Below, piece by piece: positions 11,032 to 20,614 of a stretch of 64,000 nucleotides of DNA. This DNA comes from Porpolomopsis calyptriformis. Taxonomy: Eukaryota > Basidiomycota > Agaricomycetes > Agaricales > Hygrophoraceae. The DNA lies in the NCBI GenBank assembly GCA_951640195.1, contig OX621176.1, positions 1,054,001-1,118,000 of the forward strand, given 5' to 3'. The translations under genes and the position numbers were made by a program. The notes beneath the pieces were generated by a model. The model saw only the letters and a list, made by a program, of their open reading frames with translations. It did no database searches and was not told the DNA's origin. Each line of letters begins with the position of its first letter. Positions within the stretch are counted from its first letter, which is position 1.

Positions 11032-11549
11032 GATGGATGAGATGAGGAACGATACAGATATTGCACAGCTTTTCGAGAAAGTGAATTTCCTAATTCGTGA
11101 CAAATTTGTCGGGATGAAAGGTCACATGGAAAGCAATGTCTGGGCTAAATTACCATGGTAAAGGAATGTATGGCCTGGGTTTTTTTCGTACAATAAAACG
11201 TATGGGTGCTAGATCTGCATTGTAGAGCCTGCTAGTAGCTATAGGAAAGAAGGGTGAAGGGCTTGAGGCGTAAGGCACAGCACCCCAGATTCACTCTTTA
11301 GACCTTCACAAAGCAGAAAAAAGCGAGACTCCTGGATAGACGAGCTCTCGGGGTGAATAGATCGTCGCCGTTCACGAAGACCAAAAGGGGAATCAAGCAA
11401 CCAGGATTTGATAGCAGTGATTGGGGCTCCAAACGACCAGGTGTTAATAGCGTTAAAACCTGGTGGATTGCTCAAGGGATATCGTGTCATTGACAACGTC
11501 AGTGGTCCACTGACTTCATTCTGATGCACAAAGGAAACGAACCAGCAGG

Positions 11550-11640
11550 CGTTATGCCTTTGATTGGAAGCGGCGCCGACAAAGTTGACTGTACTGTCAT
11601 TGATCTGAGTCGCGGGTGAAGACATGGACGAGATGAGACA
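11550..11640 (-). pseudogene. Relic of a second STAND 5' exon
   Basis: The minus strand reads MSSPATQINDSTVNFVGAA from 11624, nearly the same as the first exon of the adjacent NB-ARC gene (MSSPVTQINDSTVNFVEG). Similarity extends upstream of the ATG to about 11710 (shared GAAATTTGTCGG against GACAAATTTGTCGG near 11110). It therefore looks like a duplicated promoter plus first exon with no ATPase behind it. The stretch 11110-11550 between the two copies shows no gene I can support. Confidence 0.6.
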
Positions 11641-11817
11641 CACAGCCTTTCAATGAGCTATGAGAAAAAGTGATTTCCTATTTCATGAGAAATTTGTCGG
11701 AACGGTAACGAGCAATGTCTGTCCAAATTTCAAATACGATCAGTCGCAATACTGCGAATAAGATACGTTAGTATGCCTTATGCCCAGAATGCAAAGTACC
11801 TACCTGGTCAATCCACG

Positions 11818-12777
11818 CTATCCCGCCCGACTGGTAGAACAGCCCCCTAAATCCTCCCAACCAGACCTAATCAAACCAGTACTCGGGTCCCTCCAGGTAT
11901 GGACTCCACCCTCTTTATTGAGGCACATATGGACTAAGTTACCCTCCTTCGCGATGCAGAAGAGGCTAATATGCCCTTCCCCACAGCTCACTGCTTTTGG
12001 GGGGTGAGTAGCAATTCCCCCTAAGCTACTCCATCCACTCCATGTTCCATCCCAATAGCAATGGTAAGTTGCGCTATCGAAGCCGGCAGCGAATACGTCG
12101 ATTCTTCCGGGACCCCAAGAAATAGCCTCTGGCGTGGAGTGCCATATGCCATCCATCGAACGAACGGGACTCCAAGCGGAATAAGAATACGATATATGGT
12201 TGAGAGTGCACATATCGCTAATGCCAAAAACGTCGATATTTCCTGGTTTATCTGAGACCGCTTTGGGTGTCCCGATCCATTTACCATCCAGCTTCTCAAA
12301 TGGATACCATCCAAACCGTGATGACCAGTGGGCATAATACAATGCGCTATCGAGTCCGACGGCAAACAACGCCATGTGATCGGATCCCCAGCTGACAGCA
12401 GTAGGGACATGCGTGAACCTACCACCGTCCAACCTGGCATGATAAGGATCGGTTGTTGGGCCTTTGCAGGTTAAGTGGTAGATGGCGTGGTCTTTACCGA
12501 CATAGAAGACATCGACGACTGTTCCTCGAAGGACGACGGCAGGAGGAGTGATGAGGTGCCCACCAAAACTTGTGAGCGCACTCCCAGAGCCATCGTGGTA
12601 GAACTTGTATTGCAAATCGTGACCTAAGCCAACAACAAAAAGGCTTGCGTCGCCGTTTCCGTGTTCAATGGAGATGGGGTCGTAGAGAAAATTTCCATCA
12701 AAAAGACATCCACGCCATTCCGTAGCATCCCACCACTTTTTAGAGAGGGCAGTTCCATTGGTAATGAAGAATACCAT
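11818..12777 (-). CDS. Beta-propeller lectin-like protein (PLL/fucolectin-type repeats)
   Basis: A single-exon ORF of 319 residues is built from six to seven repeats of about 45 residues. Each runs roughly LDG..[HT].P.AVSWG...[DI]DVFAVG.DSALYH..W....W, for example near VPTAVSWGSDHMALFAVG and PEAISWGPGRIDVFAAG. This is the pattern of seven-bladed propeller lectins related to PLL and fungal fucose-binding lectins. There is no signal peptide (start MVFFITNGTALSKKWWD), so a cytosolic defence lectin is a fair guess, but sugar specificity cannot be read. A possible GTGAGT...TTAG intron lies just upstream of the ATG (12776-12830), either in the 5' UTR or joining an alternative first exon (frame MLRNVDSFDS from 12965). 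I chose the ATG at 12777 because the upstream exon does not splice in frame. Confidence 0.75.
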   Translation of the reverse strand: MVFFITNGTALSKKWWDATEWRGCLFDGNFLYDPISIEHGNGDASLFVVGLGHDLQYKFYHDGSGSALTSFGGHLITPPAVVLRGTVVDVFYVGKDHAIYHLTCKGPTTDPYHARLDGGRFTHVPTAVSWGSDHMALFAVGLDSALYYAHWSSRFGWYPFEKLDGKWIGTPKAVSDKPGNIDVFGISDMCTLNHISYSYSAWSPVRSMDGIWHSTPEAISWGPGRIDVFAAGFDSATYHCYWDGTWSGWSSLGGIATHPPKAVSCGEGHISLFCIAKEGNLVHMCLNKEGGVHTWRDPSTGLIRSGWEDLGGCSTSRAG

Positions 12778-13302
12778 TCTAAGAGAGCGATGAGAGGTTG
12801 AGTACGGATGATGTCTAGTATAGATGACTCACTCAAGCGGAAAAGATGTTTGGCAAGGAGGTACACCGTGAGAGGGAGTGCCTGCTTTTTATCCACTGCC
12901 GCTTGCTCACCACACGCGGCGACTGTAAGAAGGGTGGAGTCAAACGAGTCAACGTTGCGTAGCATGCTAACAATGACCTAGACACCCTTCAGACTTTCAT
13001 AAAAAATGCCAGACTCCTGGTCTCTGAGTGTCCGGATCGCCGCATTGCGTGATAAGACAAAATGAATTTGTGAATCGTGGGGGCGATGATAAGCTACGAT
13101 AGTAAGACAGGCGGAGACGGCTCCAAAAGACCAGGCGAATGCCTGGTGCACCCTGTCATTAACCGATGCACAATGGAATGTCTTTGATTACCGCACTGAC
13201 ATAACGGCCACGATACTGGCCATAGACTTCGAGCTGACACTCATCGCGTCTGGGTTCGCCTCAAGCAGGCGCAGTCTGTCTTCTGGATTGCAGAAAATAA
13301 GA
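12778..13302. other. Intergenic, divergent promoters
   Basis: This is the 5' region between the lectin-like gene (minus) and the NIF-type gene (plus). An open frame on the minus strand (12965 downward, MLRNVDSFDS...) could be an upstream exon of the lectin gene but does not join in frame. No repeat or RNA gene was seen. Confidence 0.5.
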
Positions 13303-14872
13303 ATGTCACGTCAAGCACATTCCCAATATCCATCCAGAAACGACCATTTCTTCTGGTCAGGATATGATCCTGGTGAGAGACAGGCCTCCCCTTATTCTAA
13401 CCCTTCGTACTACGAGGTAAATGGTGCGAGACCCATCTCCCTGGCTTTCTTTCATCACTGACCAACCCCTCAGAGTCCACCATTGCCAGTGACTATACAC
13501 CCACCTATTCGCGACCTATCGCTGGTCTTCAGCCATCCCCCACCCCCACTGAACCCACGGCTGAGTATCTCCAGATTTCTCTCACCCCTTCAACATCCCT
13601 GAAATCATCAGCACCCTCCCGTAAACTCCTCATTCTCGACCTAAACGGTACCCTCCTCCTGCGCTCCCTCCACTCTACTCAAAGAAAGCAGAACTACTCA
13701 GCCATAAATAGCCATGGTACGGTCACTCCTACTCCTCTACCGCGCCTGCGCCACGTATATCCGAGACCATATCTTACTCCCTTTTGTGCGTATCTGTTTG
13801 CCCCATCGAACCGCGCGTGGCTGGATACCATGGTGTGGAGTTCCGCACAGCCTCACAGCGTGAACGATATGGTGAATAAATGTTTCGGGGACAACAAGAG
13901 GATGCTTGTTGCCGTATGGACAAGGGATACGCTAGGACTGACAAACTCAGATTACCGTGCGTGTTTTAGCTCTTTTGTTCCTTCTGGTTTCCTTTTTGGT
14001 GTTATTTTATGCCTTTGATGATGGTTCTCGCGATTCTCCATGTCCCTCCTGCCTTGACTCATCCTCTCATCACTTCAGATCGCAAAACCCCAACCACAAA
14101 AGACCTGGACAAACCATGGTCTCAACTTCGCCTCCTGCCCTCCCGCAGTGCTCTGTATTCAAATCACCCTACTTCTCCCACGTATTTGACCCATGAGGAT
14201 CGGGCAACAAAGCCACAGGTCCATTCGGCTATGACGACTATTCTCTTGGACGATTCACCGCGGAAAGCGCAACTCCAGCCATGGAACCATGTGTGTGTCC
14301 CAGAGTACGTCAAGAATACGAGGGCGAATGATCTGCAAGTTTGGGAAAGGGAGATGGAAGGAATGGCAGATCAAGAGAGAAAGAGAGGGGTGGTACCACA
14401 AGGTAGTTTGGTTCAGAGAGGCAAGAAGAAAATGAAAGATAAGCGAGATGGGCTGGCTACGGGCGCGTTCGTGTCTGCACTGGAAGCCGAAGCAGGTTCC
14501 GTAACACCCTCTCTTCCAATGTCACCACCCCCACTCTCCTCTGACACCACTGGACCCGGAAGGTATGACGAAACACTTCTTGCGGTGGTTGGAATCCTCG
14601 ACGCCATCAAGGGGGAGAGCAATGTGGCGGGTTGGATTCGGGCCGGCGGGCTGTGGGCTAGACCACTGGATGCCAATGTCTCGTTGGCTGAAAACAGTGC
14701 CGACAAGGACACCACACTACTTCCGTGCTCACCACCCTCGGCGCCTCGAACCACAGTTGATCCATCGCCGATGTGGTTCGAACATCCACCCCTGGTGGAC
14801 TATTGGGCGGGACAAGGGAGGAAGGCATTGGAGTTTTTAGGTATCGAGGTTGACGCCGGGATAACAGGCTGA
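13303..14872 (+). CDS. FCP1/NIF-type HAD-fold protein, copy 1
   Basis: The gene has three exons, 13303-13416, 13476-13956 and 14079-14872 (462 residues); both introns are GT-AG and preserve frame. It belongs to the NLI-interacting-factor/FCP1 homology group of HAD phosphatases. Motif I is LLILDLNGTLLLR, motif II is seen in MLVAVWTRDTLGLTNSDY, and the region TTILLDDSPRKAQLQPWNH matches the DDS...Q..N segment that closes the HAD active site. A disordered Lys/Ser insert and a C-terminal helical segment (DETLLAVVGILDAIKGESNVAGWIRAG split) follow. Motif I has Asn where the canonical DxDxT has its second Asp, so catalysis may be altered; this variant is known in related fungal proteins. A close paralog sits in inverse orientation at the right end of the window. 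Confidence 0.85.
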
Positions 14873-15323
14873 TCTTGCATTGGGCGTTGAGAGACGGTAC
14901 GTACGGCGGGCTTTTGTACTCGTGTCTGGAAGTTCAAAATGGAGAATTATACAACCAATTCTGAATGGATCCACTCGCAATGCAAGGCTATCTGCTCAGG
15001 ATTTTCCGAAGCTCAGAAAAGATGATAGAGATGCTGGGATGTTCCCGCTTCAACAATCAAAGGCTCGATGTATGGATCGTCCTTGCGAGGGTACAAGATG
15101 GATCAAAGTCTGTTCGGCAGAGGAGGGTGAAAGAAAGCATTTAGCTACGCTCTCGCAGAAAGTCCCAACAACTCATTCTCTCCTGTACATGATGTGCTCG
15201 TTGACTGTCCATCTGCAAAATTGTCCTCATCATCTCTCAACTAATGCTTCTGTTTGTCCACACTCTGTTTGCTACAAGGGTGCATCCTGAGCCCTTGTTA
15301 TATTGAATGACAATCATAGCGGC
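14873..15323. other. Intergenic
   Basis: No gene that I can support. Open frames here begin at non-ATG codons and lack splice or family support. Confidence 0.5.
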
Positions 15324-15806
15324 TTAAGTTTCACTGAGGTGTGTAAGTGATCCGGACGGGTGAGTGATGGGTAGGGAGGATTTAAAATATGACTTACTTC
15401 GTAGCGGTTTCCAGTGATCTATCTGGGTGAAGAATGGCTGAATGGATGTTGAAATTAGGGGGACAAATTTGAATTGGTGGAATATCGCACCCAAATTTCG
15501 GATGTCCTTGAACTTTCTGGCTCGCGAGGCTTTCTTGAGCATCTCCAACAGCTGAGGATGGTCAATCACAATAGATGTCGCTTCTCTTTGTCTTTGATAT
15601 TGCCGATCCACCTTCCCTTCCGAGTGTATTGTAATATAGATGAGAAGGATCGCGGCGTCATGAATGGTGTTAACATGCACGTTATATCCTCTGAGAACCA
15701 TGTCATCCATGCGAGCGTGGGCGGCATCATCCAAGTCATCAGGAACGACCTCCAGAGTCTCCATACGGGAGGGCCAATTCGAAATGGGACTTGAAAGCGG
15801 ACCCAT
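15324..15806 (-). CDS. Hypothetical protein, doubtful
   Basis: A 160-residue open frame on the minus strand starts MGPLSSPISNW and contains a segment of coding appearance (MLKKASRARKFKDIRNLG, with alternating hydrophobic and charged residues) but no family I recognise. It is divergent from the conserved gene at 15862, only 55 bp away. It may be one exon of a longer gene or a chance frame. Antisense frames over the same bases look worse. Confidence 0.3.
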   Translation of the reverse strand: MGPLSSPISNWPSRMETLEVVPDDLDDAAHARMDDMVLRGYNVHVNTIHDAAILLIYITIHSEGKVDRQYQRQREATSIVIDHPQLLEMLKKASRARKFKDIRNLGAIFHQFKFVPLISTSIQPFFTQIDHWKPLRSKSYFKSSLPITHPSGSLTHLSET

Positions 15807-15861
15807 GAACGATGCTGGTCAAGAAAGCTCCCCTGTCTCATTCTGCTAACACGTGAAGAAC

Positions 15862-16509
15862 ATGTCTAGCTCAGACCACGCCCTCGATCACACCACCGAA
15901 TGTTTCCCATCCAAGTCCATACCTGCCCCGCACTGTCATGGCATGGCTGAGCACCCGTCTGCGATCCTAGAACGCTCGCATCCCGATCCATCTTCACCCC
16001 TCTCCATCCACATCTTCAGACACGGGCTCGCATACACCATCGGCTCCGCTCTTGGGTCTACCCCTCCCTCCGTTGACGCCTGTCTATCTGCCTTTCTCGT
16101 CCCAAACAAGGCCGGGTTGACAGCGGGTGCCCGAGCCTGGTCCAAACACTCACACCGATCACAGAATGAGGGTGCGCCAACAGCAGCAGCAGCAGCACCA
16201 CCCTCTCACACTCTCACCGATCCCAGCAAGGGTTGGTGGGGGATACCGTCAGGCCCAGTAGCGGTCATCAATGAAAACGCGCTGCGGTTGTTCCACAGAA
16301 TAATGAATGGCGCGAGCTGGCGGAACCTACACTGGTTGCCGCATCAAGTGTTGGTCTATGAAGTTAGGGTGCCGGAGGGTTACGGGATGAGATGGTCTCA
16401 AGATCAAAAACCTGATGAGGACGGAACCAGCGTTGATCGCCCTTGGATTTTTAGAGGACTCGTGGAGCCCATGATGGAAAACGGCCATGAAGTGGGCTGG
16501 CGACATTAA
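15862..16509 (+). CDS. Conserved fungal protein of unknown function
   Basis: A single-exon frame of 215 residues. The ATG at 15862 is used because the upstream in-frame codon is GTG. The N-terminus is low in complexity. From about residue 60 it has the look of a conserved globular domain: GLAYTIGSALGSTPPSVD, KGWWGIPSGPVAVINENA, WLPHQVLVYEVRVPEGYG and a highly conserved-looking end, FRGLVEPMMENGHEVGWRH. I have seen this C-terminal pattern in uncharacterised proteins of ascomycetes and basidiomycetes, but know no function. A four-alanine run follows a CAG repeat near 16180. Confidence 0.8.
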   Translation: MSSSDHALDHTTECFPSKSIPAPHCHGMAEHPSAILERSHPDPSSPLSIHIFRHGLAYTIGSALGSTPPSVDACLSAFLVPNKAGLTAGARAWSKHSHRSQNEGAPTAAAAAPPSHTLTDPSKGWWGIPSGPVAVINENALRLFHRIMNGASWRNLHWLPHQVLVYEVRVPEGYGMRWSQDQKPDEDGTSVDRPWIFRGLVEPMMENGHEVGWRH

Positions 16510-16546
16510 TTATTATTACTACTGTATACCTATATTCCAGCTAGAG

Positions 16547-18114
16547 TCAAGCGGCTACGAACGCATTGAAATTGTAAGACGGGGGTGTGGTAGAAAACTC
16601 AAAGCCAGCGGGGGTGAAGTCCTTGATAGTAACACCGTCTCTTGAAATCAACCCTCGTACTCGACAGTTTGTCACCAGGGGAAGGCTGAGTCGCGAGACA
16701 CCCTTTGGCAGGGAATTCGTCTGACGTTCTGAGCCACAGGACAATGTGACATTGGATGGTGCGGTCAAAAAGACGACCGCCCAAAGATAATCTTCTGTCT
16801 GGTGTCGGATCAGGACTCGAAGAAAAGTGGGAACCTGATGTGACTCACAAACTGCCAGTTAGCTGGCCTTCCAACGGAATCAGGGGCAGTCCCTTGGGCG
16901 GGATATAATCGTGCCCACAAGAACAGCCGGTCTTCAACAACGGCGGGGTACGATCCGGTCTTGAACGCCTTGATATAGTATGCTATCAGATCAAGCCAGC
17001 CTTGAGAGAGAGGTCAGGTCAAAAGACCGCAAGTCGTAAGATGACGTTCACCTTGGTGATCGAAGCCGTTCGTCCATGCTTGAGAGTTGGGTTGCGCACC
17101 TTCGATAGGCCCAACATAATGCGATTCGCCATAATCGTTCCATGATATCACTTGGGCTAGGTCCACAGATCGACGGTTTTGAATAAGAAGTTCCCAGCGT
17201 TCTGCCAGAAGCCAGTCATCTCCACGATATATAAAATTTTTGTTATAAGAATTAGGGCCATAATGCTGCAATGACAAGCTTTAGACACGAGTAAACTGAC
17301 GAACCAGACTATACTCACCGTAAAGAACCAGGGAGATACGCTGGCCATATAGGAACGGCCGCCGAGGCTCGAGAGGTAAGAGTTATCAGGATTGAAGTTG
17401 ATGTCGTAATCTCCCATTGGCCACGCTGCATTCCACTGACACCAAGTTAGTCATGTTATCCACAAAAGCAACATTGTAATTCACATTGAATGCCCCGTCC
17501 ATCACCGACATAGAGGGAAATTCAGAAGGGTCCATGAAGAAAGCAGGCACAAAGTGGATCGGGGGTAAGCCAGTCTTGATGGCAGCGGTCCATCCGTCGT
17601 TGACACTGCCTGTTCCGAAATAGCAACTTTCCCCAGAAAATGTGGAAAGGAAAGTCTTTCCGTGGTAGCGAAATTGGTTTGGATGCGGATGATACGTGTT
17701 GATATACGTTCGTAGGATACTGGCATCACTCGGATCGGAACATGGCAGGGAAGTCATGTCGAACGAGAGAAATAGATTGAAGATAGTGCCATGATCAGCG
17801 CAGGCTTTTGCCGCCTCGAAAGCATCTGCTACTCGGGCGGGCTGCCAGAAATCTACCCCTACATTAAGGGCAAAGGCGTCGATCCCTTTAGATGCAGCTA
17901 GCGTGATATCTAGTAAACAAACGATGTCAGCCTCTGGCGCGGAAGGCTTCATGAATGGCTCACCTCTCATCCAATCAACCTTGGTGTACGGATAGGTGTT
18001 CCCGACGATAAAGTGTGCGACTACAAGGCTAGATTTTTGGTAATCGAAACCTGATTGGACGGACGCGGCAAGTGAAAGGCAAGGTAAGTTGACGAGAAGC
18101 AGAAACAGCCACAT
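16547..18114 (-). CDS. Secreted alpha-1,3-glucanase (mutanase), glycoside hydrolase family 71
   Basis: GH71 enzymes cut alpha-1,3-glucan of the fungal cell wall. Six exons on the minus strand give 436 residues: 18114-17964, 17909-17485, 17435-17319, 17265-17052, 17000-16849 and 16798-16547, all introns GT-AG, 49-63 bp except the first of 54, and all in phase. The signal peptide is MWLFLLLVNLPCLSLAAS; an in-frame ATG at 18201 could lengthen it. Family landmarks are VVAHFIVGNTYPYT, GIDAFALNVG, NAAWPMGDYDINF, ASVSPWFFTHYGPNSYNKNF and AQVISWNDYGESHYVGP. GH71 usually carries C-terminal carbohydrate-binding modules; here only a short beta-rich tail (FVAA end) follows the catalytic domain. Likely role: wall remodelling during growth, autolysis or attack on other fungi. 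Confidence 0.9.
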
Positions 18115-18879
18115 CTTCCGGGTGAATGGTTGGGCCCAAAACGCAGAAAAGAACAGCAAAACCAAAGGAGTGTAGTGAAAGAATGTGGTGGTCAGCCGCA
18201 AAGTTGGTCTTCATGAATCCGGGTGACTGGTTGTCGACAAAATATACAACGATCACTTATACCCAGAGGCATTTTTTATTTGTGGGACGATCGTCGGTGT
18301 CCAGAGGAACGACCTATCAATCTAGTGGCCAAGCCTCGCCTGTTGAAATGGTTTCTCGGCTGCTGCGTCGGACCTGTATCGAATCCGCGATTTGGGCGCC
18401 GTTACGCTCAGTAAAACGACATACATATGTCTGCAATCAGGTAAAGGCTGCCTGAAAGCCGGGCAAGCCATGCAAAAGTTTGTATCTATTGCACAATGAG
18501 TACATACTCCGGAGGTATAGTGCTTGGATACTCACATTGCTTGGCCAGACCACAACTTGTTGGTCCAATCAATTTGAAAATGATGAACAGAGAGCTGAGG
18601 GCTTTGAGGAAGCTCGTCCAGCAGGATTACGAGCCCAGCAGAGACAAGCTGGATGACAGCACCGAGATGAACGCTAACGGTGGCTTGGCAGTGTTACGCG
18701 TTATCCTCGATTTGTCGTGAATTATCATCCTTTCTCCTCGCCGTCGTTTTCTCCTTCAATCCTCGCCCATCTCGCGTCTTTCGAAACGCGTCCCCGCCCT
18801 GGGCTCATACCGAAGGTCTGTGAACAAAGTAGCCGCTGCCTCAAGCACAAGCACAAACACACCTTCTGCTCTCCGCTCA
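18115..18879. other. Intergenic, divergent promoters
   Basis: This is the 5' region of the GH71 gene (minus) and of the proline-rich gene (plus). An ATG-initiated 74-codon frame at 18496-18720 (charged, RELRALRKLVQQDYEP) has no support beyond being open. Confidence 0.45.
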
Positions 18880-20294
18880 ATGAATGTTGACTGTGTGATG
18901 GATCAAGACATGGAACCGATAGAAACTCATCCCAAGGCGATGCTGCCTACAGATCAGGATATTGTCCGATGGCAGAGCTCACAGTCTTCCTGTCCTGCAC
19001 TTGAGGCCCTCTTAATGGAATCATCAGTACCTGAACAAGATGTATGTAAGTTTGCTACCACCAGTCTTCCACACACACCGCACCCTTGACGCACATATCA
19101 GCCCTCCCAGAATGTCGCTCATCTTCCTGGGACTTTTCCGTACCGTCCTCTCCCCGCGGCTCTTTCTCAAGACCGGGATCATCAAGCGGACCACCCGGTC
19201 CAAGTTCACGCGCCCGCCCTCCCGGTTTGCGATCTAATTGGGTCTCCCCGCCCGCCCCCACAGAAAAACGCGATCCTTCCCATTTGATAGCCCTCATCCA
19301 AGGCGTCTCCGCCCAAGTCGACGACAATGCTCACCGTAAAACGCGTCTTTTGGCTCGCGACCGCGTCAAGAAAGCAGCCACCATCGGAAGCCATCGAAAC
19401 GAAGCCGGGAATTCTAGCAAGGGTAAGGTGCGGGCAGCCGACCATCGCAGCCTGCCAAACTTGAACTCCATGAATCAACCCCCGGAAGAAGACTCTAATC
19501 TCGAGACACTACCCTGGAACATAATCCGTCCTAAATCTACACCATTCGATCCCCCGGCACATTCAACTCAAACTTCCTTCCCACCCCCAACTCAACCAGC
19601 CCAACAACCTACCACCCGTGCACCTCCAACGCGATCGCACATGCCACCGCCCCCCGTCCCCATCTCCAAATTAAAACCCTCTTTACAAAGCCAATCTCGC
19701 AACACCACCACCACCACCACATATTCCTCATCTCCAAACCCACCGCCGCTACCACCACCACCACCCTCCCAAAAATACTCGCCCCCCATCAAACTCCACC
19801 CCCTCTTACATTCTTCCACCCGCCCAAAACCCCACCCGAAACCCAACCCAAAACCCGCACCCCAATATCCACGTCTCCCTCAACCTTCGTCTTCCTCCGC
19901 CTCGTCCTCCTCCCGCCCCCCCGTACTCGGCATGCGCCGACTCTCACCCTACCCCACCATCACCCTCCCAGACAAACAAAAAGGGTTCAAAACACCCTTC
20001 CTCAAACCCTCCCCCCCTCCGCTCCCCGCAACCAAACGACCGGACGAACCCGCCCGAACACCCACCACAACCAAGCCGCCCTCACAACCGGCGAACTCGC
20101 CCGTGGTCGCTCCTAGTCCGGCTCCGGCTTCGGCTTCCCGTCCTCCTCGTCCTCCTTTGAAGGATGATGCCGATGACGACGATCCAATGGAAAACGAACG
20201 ATCGTCTTCTCCGATGGCAGAAACCGATTCTTCTTTCAGTGAAATGTCGTTTGATATGGATGCATTAGAGGAAACGATGAAGATGTATGACTGA
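18880..20294 (+). CDS. Proline/serine-rich protein with acidic C-terminus, unknown
   Basis: Two exons, 18880-19045 and 19102-20294, joined through GTAAGT/TCAG in phase 1, give 452 residues. The first 140 residues contain a possibly folded segment (LIALIQGVSAQVDDN, RKTRLLARDRVKKAATIG). Residues 150-380 are almost pure Pro/Ser/Thr/Lys low complexity, and the end is acidic (DDADDDDPMENE, then MSFDMDALEETMKMYD, a possible short helix). No domain recognised. A nuclear or scaffolding role would be a guess. It is convergent with the RING gene, with 320 bp between stops. Confidence 0.65.
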
Positions 20295-20614
20295 AACTAG
20301 AAACCCTTGGTCGTCGTCATCTTCTCGCAAACTTAATCATAGCCTGATATAATATTCATATTCAAAAAAAAAGCAACAAAAATCAATCATAAAAATTTCT
20401 TTATCAGCATGAAGGTGTTATCGTTTACAGTCCAGTCAAAAATTCGGGGGAATCATAAATAATAGATGGAAATGGAACGGGGATTGTTGGGTCTGAGGAA
20501 ACGAACCCAGTCCATCAAAAAAAAAAAAAAAAAAAAAAACGAATCTACCACTTTCTTTTCTTTCCTTTTTTTTTTTGGTTTTCTACCCACCATTTCCGCT
20601 ATATTGACCCCTTA
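20295..20614. other. Convergent 3' region with A-runs
   Basis: This lies between the stops of two convergent genes. It holds an A-run of about 22 bases at 20517-20539 and a T-run near 20565. No gene. Confidence 0.6.
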
